64,000 nucleotides of DNA from Shimia sp. CNT1-13L.2 (lineage in GTDB: Bacteria; Pseudomonadota; Alphaproteobacteria; Rhodobacterales; Rhodobacteraceae), in contig NZ_JANDJO010000002.1 in NCBI RefSeq assembly GCF_024331145.1, positions 496,001-560,000 of the forward strand. Reading direction: 5' to 3'. Shown here in pieces: positions 58,162-64,000 of the stretch. Each line of letters opens with the position of its first letter. The stretch's first letter is position 1. A program made the position numbers and the translations under genes. The notes under the pieces were generated by a model, which made no database searches, was not told the origin of the DNA, and saw only the letters and a list, made by a program, of their open reading frames with translations.

Positions 58162-58230
58162 GCGCGCCTTGTAGCCCAAAGCCTGTCTCGGGTCAATCAG
58201 AGCGGGGGAAACGCTTTGTTTTCCGCCCGT

Positions 58231-59205
58231 TTAGCGCGTTTTCTGCCAGTCCGGGAAGTGGGCTTCGCGCCGGGCGTCGAGATCCAGCCGGAATTCTCGC
58301 AACAGGTTTCGTTCGCGCAGGCCGGAAATCAGGGCGGGCCGCGCAAGGCAGATTTCGTTGAAAAAGGCACGGATCGCCTCGTCGCCGCCAGTCTCACGCA
58401 AAGTGGTAAACAACTGGTGGAGAGAGAGGCCGCCGAACTCTGACGGGCGCACGGGTTTGAGTTCGGCGCGGTAGGAGCCTTTCTCGTGGCGGTAGTCGAA
58501 GTGGCGCTGCCAGTCCTGCCAGCTTTTGACGTGGATGTGGCAGAGGTCGATCCCGTCGAGCGTGACGCGCGGGCCGACTTCGTCATTGCCGCGCATTCCG
58601 CGATGGATGCGGAATTGCAGGGGCGGCAGGCCGGTGCGCAGGAAGGTTTTGCCGAGTGTGTGGCTGATGAAACCGCCGCGCACGTAGTTGCCGAAATCGG
58701 GGTAGAGTGCGGCTTCCATCTTTTCGCGCGCGGTGGTGTCGGGCACCCAGGCCTTTGCGTAGATCGTGGCCGGGTCGAGGCCTTCTACGTCTTCGCTGGC
58801 AAGCGCCTCGGCCGGCGCGACGCGGGCGGCTGCGATGCCGTTTTCGACGCGGCCTAGGAGCTGGTCCAGAGGGTCGCCCACAGGGCTGAGAAACTCGTCA
58901 ACGTCGATGTGCCCCAGCCAGTCCAGGCCGAATTCTGGTGCCATTTCATAGGCCTGCGTGGCGTTGTGGGTCTGGCGGGGCTGGTGTTTTTCGGGTTTGC
59001 GCCCAACAGTCCCGCGCCAGTAGGCACCGTCGGTGCGGGTGACGGTGACCTGTGGATGGGCTTCGAGGGCGGCCTGCGCCTTGGGGTTCTGATTGTCGAG
59101 ATAGATGAAGAGGTGATGCGCGCCCTGATCAAGGTGATAGGCGACAAAGTTCAGCACCTCTTTTGGGGGTGCCTTGATGGTCGAGACAAGGCCCCAGCGC
59201 GTCAC
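58231..59205 (-). CDS. Glycosyltransferase family 2-like protein
   Basis: A 324-residue protein of the glycosyltransferase 2-like (PF13704-type) group. The N-terminus TRWGLVSTIKAPPKEVLNFVAYH and a DxD-type motif in GHIDVDEFLSP are characteristic, as is IHVKSWQDWQRHFDYRH later. No signal peptide or membrane helix is seen, so it acts in the cytoplasm. The start is GTG, overlapping the upstream gene as GTGA. Target sugar and acceptor unknown; surface polysaccharide is a guess. Confidence 0.83.
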   Translation of the reverse strand: MTRWGLVSTIKAPPKEVLNFVAYHLDQGAHHLFIYLDNQNPKAQAALEAHPQVTVTRTDGAYWRGTVGRKPEKHQPRQTHNATQAYEMAPEFGLDWLGHIDVDEFLSPVGDPLDQLLGRVENGIAAARVAPAEALASEDVEGLDPATIYAKAWVPDTTAREKMEAALYPDFGNYVRGGFISHTLGKTFLRTGLPPLQFRIHRGMRGNDEVGPRVTLDGIDLCHIHVKSWQDWQRHFDYRHEKGSYRAELKPVRPSEFGGLSLHQLFTTLRETGGDEAIRAFFNEICLARPALISGLRERNLLREFRLDLDARREAHFPDWQKTR

Positions 59206-59957
59206 GAGTTGTCCTTGAGCTTGAGATAGACTTCTTTCATGCGTTTGAGACGCCGGAAAATGCCGCCGTGATCGCGGTTGAGCTCTTCCATGAGGTGGTT
59301 GGCCAGGGGGGCGATGCCGGGATCGGTCATGGCCAGTTCCCAGACCGGCGCAAGAATGTTGGCATCAAGCCCGCCCCAGCGCAGCGAGAAGGGATCCATC
59401 AGGAGGGGTAGCTTGGCCTTGATCTTGCGGGCAAAACCATAGGGGGTCTGCGGGTCGAAACCGCTGTAGAGACGCTCGTATTCATAGAGTTTCATCATGC
59501 CGAACAACATGCGCATGGCCTGTCCGACCTGGCGCTGGACGTCAGTGTTGCCGTGGTCGGCAAAGGTGCTGATGGCCGAGACTTTCCAACGGATATCAAG
59601 GGCTTCGATCAGGTGTTCATGCTCCTCGGCCCAGATGCGCAGGAACAATGGCGCGGTCTGCTCGGGCGCGTCGGATTTGCGCAGGTTCGAGATCAGCAAG
59701 GCGTTGAGATAGGCAAGCTCGGTATTGCCGACGAACTCTTCGGCGATGGCGCGGCGTTTGGTGGCCCAGGACGAGCGTTTCTCGCCCTTTTGTTTCTTGG
59801 TGGCTGCCTCGGTAACGATTGTTGCCTTCAGCGGGGCCAGATCGACGTCGAGGGGCGGCAGGGTTTCCGCGCCGAAATCAAAGGGCGCACGGCGGCTGTT
59901 GTGCCGCTCGGACAGCGTTGCCAAGCCGCCGGGATAGGTAACATTTTCACTGCTCAT
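59202..59957 (-). CDS. Unrecognised protein coupled to glycosyltransferase
   Basis: A 251-residue soluble protein, mostly helical and charged, without signal peptide or membrane helix. Striking segments are KKQKGEKRSSWATKRRAIAEE, WAEEHEHLIEALDIRWKVSA and LNRDHGGIFRRLKRMKEVY. His and Glu spacing in AEEHEH could be a metal site, but no known motif is complete. ATG 59957 is preferred over one 15 bases upstream. It overlaps the glycosyltransferase by GTGA, so the two probably act together. Not assignable to a family from memory. Confidence 0.78.
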   Translation of the reverse strand: MSSENVTYPGGLATLSERHNSRRAPFDFGAETLPPLDVDLAPLKATIVTEAATKKQKGEKRSSWATKRRAIAEEFVGNTELAYLNALLISNLRKSDAPEQTAPLFLRIWAEEHEHLIEALDIRWKVSAISTFADHGNTDVQRQVGQAMRMLFGMMKLYEYERLYSGFDPQTPYGFARKIKAKLPLLMDPFSLRWGGLDANILAPVWELAMTDPGIAPLANHLMEELNRDHGGIFRRLKRMKEVYLKLKDNS

Positions 59958-60003
59958 GCCACATGATTGCACGGGGGGCGACCCCGTGCAATTGCGCTTT
60001 GAC

Positions 60004-61611
60004 CTAGACCGCCATTTCCTTGGTCGCGGTCAGTTTGACATCGGGATAGTCGCGTACGACGCGGTCGATGTCCCACTGGAGGCGGGTGAGGAACACCACG
60101 TCGCCATCATGGTCATAGCTGATGTGTTGCTTGTTGGAATTCACAAACTTATCAATGGCTTGCGTGTCTCCGCTCGCCCAGCGGGCCGAGGTGAATTGCG
60201 ACTGTTCGAAACGCACGGGCAGGCCGTACTCCATCTCGATCCGGCTGGCCAGAACCTCGAACTGAAGCGCGCCGACGACGCCGACGATAAAGCCGGAACC
60301 GATCATCGGTTTGAACACTTTGGCAGCACCTTCCTCGGCGAATTGCATCAGCGCCTTTTCAAGGTGCTTGGCCTTCATCGGATCGCCTGCGCGGATGCCT
60401 TGCAGGAGTTCCGGCGCGAAGGAGGGAATACCTGTAGCACGCAAAGCTTCGCCTTCGGTTAACGTATCGCCGATGCGCAGCTGGCCGTGGTTCGGAATGC
60501 CGATGATGTCACCAGCCCAGGCCTCTTCGGCCAGTTCGCGGTCGGAGGCGAGGAACAGCACGGGGCTCGAGATCGCCATCGGCTTCTTGGTCCGCACGTG
60601 AGTGAGTTTCATGCCGCGTTTGAAGTGACCCGAGGCGAGACGAACAAAGGCAACGCGGTCGCGGTGCTTGGGGTCCATATTGGCCTGCACCTTGAAGACG
60701 AAGCCGGAAACCTTTGTTTCATCAGGGGAAATCTGGCGAGGCTCGGCGCTTTGCGGCTGTGGTTCCGGGCCATAATTGGCGATGCCGTCCATCAGTTCCT
60801 TGACGCCGAACGAGTTGATGGCCGAGCCAAACCAGATCGGGGTCATGTGACCTTCGAGCACAGCTTGCGGATCGAGTTTCGGCAGGAGTTCGCGGGCCAT
60901 CTCGACCTCTTCCTGCAACTGTTCGAGCAGGTGCGCGGGCACGTGTTCTGCCAGTTTGGGATCATCAAGTCCCTGAATTTGCACGGTTTCCGCGATGACG
61001 TTACGGTCGGCGCGGTCCATCAGTTCAAGACGGTCGTTCAAAAGGTCGTAGCAGCCGACGAACTCGCGGCCGACACCGATCGGCCAGGAGGCCGGGGTCA
61101 CGTCGATGGCGAGGTTTTCCTGAATTTCATCAATGATCTCAAAGGTGTCGCGGCTCTCGCGGTCCATCTTGTTACAGAAGGTCAGGATCGGCAGGTCGCG
61201 CAGGCGGCAGACTTCGAACAGTTTCTGGGTCTGGCTTTCGACACCCTTTGCCCCGTCGATCACCATAACCGCAGCGTCAACCGCCGTGAGCGTGCGATAG
61301 GTGTCTTCCGAGAAGTCCGAGTGGCCGGGCGTATCAACGAGGTTGAAGCGGAACTCTTTGAAATCAAAGGACATTGCCGATGCCGAGACCGAAATGCCGC
61401 GATCCTGTTCCATCTTCATGAAGTCCGAGCGCGTGCGGCGGGCTTCGCCCTTGGCGCGCACCTGGCCAGCCATCTGGATCGCGCCACCGTAGAGAAGGAA
61501 CTTCTCGGTCAGCGTGGTTTTACCGGCATCCGGGTGCGAGATGATCGCAAAGGTGCGGCGGCGGCCAATTTCAGGCGGCAGATCGGGGCGGTTTGATGAA
61601 ACGTCAAGCAT
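60004..61611 (-). CDS. prfC: Peptide chain release factor 3
   Basis: A 535-residue translational GTPase that removes RF1/RF2 from the ribosome. G1 SHPDAGKTT (25-33), the RF3-specific switch MEQDRGISVSASAM, G3 DTPGH and G4 NKMD are present, with the RF3 C-terminal domain afterwards. ATG 61611 begins LDVSSNRPDLPPEIGRRRTF; an upstream frame adds a basic non-homologous leader. A tandem 11-bp repeat lies 53 bp upstream of the start. Confidence 0.96.
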   Translation of the reverse strand: MLDVSSNRPDLPPEIGRRRTFAIISHPDAGKTTLTEKFLLYGGAIQMAGQVRAKGEARRTRSDFMKMEQDRGISVSASAMSFDFKEFRFNLVDTPGHSDFSEDTYRTLTAVDAAVMVIDGAKGVESQTQKLFEVCRLRDLPILTFCNKMDRESRDTFEIIDEIQENLAIDVTPASWPIGVGREFVGCYDLLNDRLELMDRADRNVIAETVQIQGLDDPKLAEHVPAHLLEQLQEEVEMARELLPKLDPQAVLEGHMTPIWFGSAINSFGVKELMDGIANYGPEPQPQSAEPRQISPDETKVSGFVFKVQANMDPKHRDRVAFVRLASGHFKRGMKLTHVRTKKPMAISSPVLFLASDRELAEEAWAGDIIGIPNHGQLRIGDTLTEGEALRATGIPSFAPELLQGIRAGDPMKAKHLEKALMQFAEEGAAKVFKPMIGSGFIVGVVGALQFEVLASRIEMEYGLPVRFEQSQFTSARWASGDTQAIDKFVNSNKQHISYDHDGDVVFLTRLQWDIDRVVRDYPDVKLTATKEMAV

Positions 61612-61663
61612 GCGCACGCATATAGAAGGGCCGGGGCGGCGGCGCAATATGGCTGTCGGTGCC

Positions 61664-61685
61664 ACGTCGGTATTACGTCGGTATT
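61664..61685. repeat. Tandem 11-bp repeat ACGTCGGTATT x2
   Basis: Two perfect, directly adjacent copies (61664-61674 and 61675-61685) lie in the 124-bp gap between the prfC start and the end of the Hint gene. It may be a slippage product or a regulator site in the prfC promoter region. No other feature is seen in this gap. Confidence 0.6.
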
Positions 61686-61735
61686 GCGGAGGTGCGCCTG
61701 TCGGCTCTCCGGCGTTATCCGGGATTAAGAAGTGG

Positions 61736-62758
61736 TTACTTGGTCGAGGCGCGGCGCAGCAGATCGACCGCGTCGGGGCGATCCAACAGGTTTTCGTTCA
61801 CTTCGAATTCCTGTTGCAGCACCGCGGGACGGTTGTCACCGCGCGGCAGGTGCATTTGTCCCAGATCCTGCGGCAGCACGGGTTGCGTGCGTTTGTCGGC
61901 CTGCATGGTCTCGGCCGAGATGCCTTCGGCAAAGATGATCTGGTGACGGTCGAACAGAAGCTGGAAGTAATCGACGAAACCGCCCTCGTGGACGCGGACG
62001 GTTTCGCCGTTGACAAGGTGGCGCGCCCGGACGAGCAGTTCCGGGCGGCCTGCGCCGATGTGGTCATGGCGCTGATAGATGAAAAGACGGTGGTCGGGGC
62101 TGACCATCAGGTCGCCGGCATTGTTGAGGGTGCCTGCTGAAATCAGGATCGGCGCGAACTCACCAAGCGCACGCATGGTGTGGGTGCCAACCCAGCGTAC
62201 CTCTTGCGGGCCGTCGTCGCGGGTGAGGACCTTGTCGCCGGGGCGGATGTCTTCGATCGGTTTCTGTTCGCCGGTGGCCATGGTGATGCGGGTGCCGCGG
62301 GTAAAGCTGACGCAGGCCATCTGGGCCATACGCTGGCGCGCGCCGGTGCGGTCGATGCCGACAAGGGAATACGGGGTCTTTGGCGACAGCGGGGCGAGAG
62401 GGGCCGCGTGGATCTGGGCCACGTTGCCGTCTTCGTCCACTTCGACCATGACGATGATCTCGATCGTCGCCCCGGTAGGAGGCATAACGGTCAGGACGCA
62501 ATCGGCGTGCAGGGTCGCGCCGGGCGTGCCACAGCTGCTTTCGCTGGCGATCTGGAAGCTGTTATCGTCGGTCACGACAAAGGACAGGCTGCGCACGGGG
62601 GCGCCGGGGGTCAACTCGTAAATGTCGTCGGGCACCAGTTCATCGGCAAAAGACAGCGCGTCGCCAAGGTTTGCCCCATTCGTGACGCAGAGGTCTTCTG
62701 CATCATGGACGGGCATTCTCTGGGCGGGCATGGCCGAGGTTTCACTGGGGCGAGACAT
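61736..62758 (-). CDS. Hint (hedgehog/intein) domain protein
   Basis: A 340-residue Rhodobacterales-type Hint-domain protein. Residues ~1-145 form a beta-rich N-terminal region. The Hint domain begins at MACVSFTRGTRI (Cys149, Ser151) and continues with PIEDIRPGDKVLTRDDGPQEVRWVG and the block VSPDHRLFI, which holds the expected catalytic His. Usually a Cys directly precedes the FTxGT motif; here Ser151 takes that place and the Cys is two residues earlier. Hint domains self-cleave or self-splice in other proteins; in these bacterial forms the role is unknown, possibly processing of exported or surface proteins. No signal peptide is seen. Confidence 0.85.
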   Translation of the reverse strand: MSRPSETSAMPAQRMPVHDAEDLCVTNGANLGDALSFADELVPDDIYELTPGAPVRSLSFVVTDDNSFQIASESSCGTPGATLHADCVLTVMPPTGATIEIIVMVEVDEDGNVAQIHAAPLAPLSPKTPYSLVGIDRTGARQRMAQMACVSFTRGTRITMATGEQKPIEDIRPGDKVLTRDDGPQEVRWVGTHTMRALGEFAPILISAGTLNNAGDLMVSPDHRLFIYQRHDHIGAGRPELLVRARHLVNGETVRVHEGGFVDYFQLLFDRHQIIFAEGISAETMQADKRTQPVLPQDLGQMHLPRGDNRPAVLQQEFEVNENLLDRPDAVDLLRRASTK

Positions 62759-62905
62759 TTGATTGTTTTCTCTTTTTGCTGCGCGACGTGCAAGTCATCG
62801 CGCAGAATTGTGGCGCTTTCGGGGATCAGGATCGGCAATTTGCTGGCGTCTTTTTGAAATTGCGGGTTACTTGGTGGGCAACAATGAGTTTGGGGAGAAG
62901 AATTC

Positions 62906-63685
62906 ATGGATCTTGGAATCAGGGGAAAACGGGCGTTGGTCTGTGCATCGTCCAAGGGTCTTGGGCGCGGGTGTGCCGAGGCGCTGGCCGAAGCAGGCGT
63001 GGATCTGGTGATGAACGCGCGGGGGGCTGAGGCACTTGAGGCGACGGCCGCGGAGATTCGCGAGAAATACGGCGTGAATGTCGTGACCGTAGCCGCGGAC
63101 GTGACCTCGGCGGAAGGACAGGCGGCGGTTCTGGAAGCGGCGCAGGGCGTGGACATCCTTGTCAACAACGCCGGTGGCCCGCCGCCGGGCATGTGGACCG
63201 ATTGGGAGCGCGAAGATTTCCTATCGGCGCTGGATGCCAACATGCTGACGCCGATTGCCTTTATGAAGGCGCTGGTGCCGGGCATGATCGAAAAGGGTTG
63301 GGGCCGCGTGGTGAACATCACTTCGCAGTCGGTCAAGGCCCCGATTGCCGTGCTTGGCCTCTCGAATTCGGCGCGTGCGGGACTCACGGGTTATGTCGCG
63401 GGGACGTCGCGGCAGGTGGCGCAATACGGTGTGAACATCAACAACCTGCTGCCGGGCAGCCATGACACCGACCGGATTGCGGCGCTTGATGCGGGGGCTG
63501 CCAAGAACGCGGGTGTTTCCGTGGAAGAGGCGCGGGCGACCCGACAGTCGACCATCCCCGCCGGTCGGGATGGCACCATCAGTGAATTCGGGGCCACTTG
63601 TGCCTTCATGTGCTCGCAGCATGCGGGCTTCATGGTGGGCCAGAACATCCTGTTGGATGGCGGTAACGTGAACGCCACGCTCTGA
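62906..63685 (+). CDS. SDR-family oxidoreductase with altered active site
   Basis: A 259-residue short-chain dehydrogenase-fold protein. The nucleotide-binding loop reads CASSKGLGRG, NNAGGPPPG follows, and the end FMVGQNILLDGGNVN is typical of SDRs. The Ser of the triad is seen (NITSQS), but where Tyr-x-x-x-Lys should follow the sequence reads GLSNSARAG, so both catalytic Tyr and Lys seem absent. A known BKR-like subgroup in proteobacteria shows a similar pattern. GGGGAGAAG precedes the ATG. The stop overlaps the next gene as TGATG. The 147-bp gap to the divergent Hint gene holds both promoters. Confidence 0.88.
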   Translation: MDLGIRGKRALVCASSKGLGRGCAEALAEAGVDLVMNARGAEALEATAAEIREKYGVNVVTVAADVTSAEGQAAVLEAAQGVDILVNNAGGPPPGMWTDWEREDFLSALDANMLTPIAFMKALVPGMIEKGWGRVVNITSQSVKAPIAVLGLSNSARAGLTGYVAGTSRQVAQYGVNINNLLPGSHDTDRIAALDAGAAKNAGVSVEEARATRQSTIPAGRDGTISEFGATCAFMCSQHAGFMVGQNILLDGGNVNATL

Positions 63686-64000
63686 TGGCAGAGGGGTTTT
63701 CTCTCAAGGACGAGTTGTTCAATGCAACGACATTGGGCGATCTGGCGGCAGAGTATTCTGCCGCCTTGTCTTTCTTTGACGGGGAAGCGTTTCACGCCGA
63801 GGTGGTTGCGGGCCTTGAGGGGCGCGAGTTGATGGAGCGGTTGGAGTGGATCGCGGATTGTGTCGAGGCGCGGTTGTCGCCCGCGTTTCCCGAGATGGCG
63901 GATCAGTTGGAGGCCGCGATGCCTGCGCCGCTGGATCCGGGTCTGCGAGACGACGATTTCGGGCGGTTCATTCACGCGGTGCCGGGTATCCTTGCGGTTC
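63685..64000 (+). CDS. Putative DNA alkylation repair protein (AlkC-like), 3'-truncated
   Basis: An open frame from ATG 63685 (TGATG overlap with the SDR gene) to the window end without a stop, 105 codons visible. It reads MAEGFSLKDELFNATTLGDL, then LSFFDGEAFHAEVVAGLEGR and a stretch DDDFGRFIHAVPGILAV near the edge. The helical pattern, the FGRFI segment and the early F-A-L spacing resemble AlkC-type HEAT-repeat alkylation-repair glycosylases. Assignment is moderate because the catalytic region lies beyond the window. Confidence 0.6.
   Translation, partial: MAEGFSLKDELFNATTLGDLAAEYSAALSFFDGEAFHAEVVAGLEGRELMERLEWIADCVEARLSPAFPEMADQLEAAMPAPLDPGLRDDDFGRFIHAVPGILAV

Noticed and set aside
56458-58443. 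Plus-strand frame of 661 codons opposite the DEAD-box gene
   Set aside because: All helicase motifs are on the minus strand; the plus frame crosses a strong terminator and has no domain.

Overview
This is a GC-rich chromosomal segment from an alphaproteobacterium, most likely a marine Rhodobacterales (Roseobacter-group) species. The assignment rests on a 14-gene complex I operon interrupted by small Rhodobacterales-type genes (DUF5337, DUF5333, two lipoproteins, a carboxymuconolactone-decarboxylase-like protein), on a nuo-birA-coaX-rnj order, on a stand-alone Hint-domain protein, a DUF3422 protein, pntAB, and a GC-rich intergenic hairpin of the kind scattered through roseobacter genomes. No rRNA, tRNA, phage, insertion sequence or CRISPR array was seen. 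The window cuts a gene at each end: pntA on the left and a DNA-alkylation-repair-like gene on the right.

Layout. 1-4.8 kb: pntAB transhydrogenase, a DUF3422 membrane protein and a convergent YeeE/YedE sulfur transporter. 5-16 kb: a peptide-type ABC importer (two permeases and binding protein on the minus strand, a fused double ATPase on the plus strand) followed by an ArgE-like deacetylase, an FAD amine/amino-acid oxidase and two tandem M20 amidohydrolases. This looks like a scavenging cassette for acylated or amide-linked amino compounds. 16-25.4 kb: housekeeping genes waaA, moaA, a lipoprotein, an AlkD-like repair protein, a PNPOx-like protein, glmS-glmU, gph and an MmgE/PrpD protein. 25.5-35.3 kb: a DegT-family aminotransferase, then a complete lower leucine-degradation operon (isovaleryl-CoA dehydrogenase, methylcrotonyl-CoA carboxylase, methylglutaconyl-CoA hydratase, HMG-CoA lyase). 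That operon also carries an LprI-like secreted protein and two tandem glutathione S-transferases.

35.3-55.7 kb: a 474-bp regulatory gap, then nuoA-N with five accessory genes, a strong terminator after nuoN, then birA, coaX and RNase J. 55.8-64 kb: a phytanoyl-CoA-dioxygenase-like protein, a DEAD-box helicase with a potentially structured leader, a glycosyltransferase coupled to an unrecognised gene, prfC, a Hint-domain protein, an unusual short-chain dehydrogenase and the truncated repair gene.

Genes are densely packed. Many junctions are ATGA, TGATG or TAATG overlaps, implying translational coupling. Pathways link across the window: leucine catabolism yields reduced flavin and acetyl-CoA, the TCA cycle then supplies NADH to complex I, and transhydrogenase balances NADH and NADPH. 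The BirA ligase downstream of nuo is a plausible biotinylator of the MccA carrier domain. No clearly new self-contained system such as a defence island or toxin-antitoxin locus was found. The best leads are the accessory genes inside the nuo operon, the HhH-like extension of NuoE, the His/Asp-rich loop of NuoL, a recurrent GTCA-N7-CTAGG motif at fixed distance before three genes, and the GST pair in the leucine operon.
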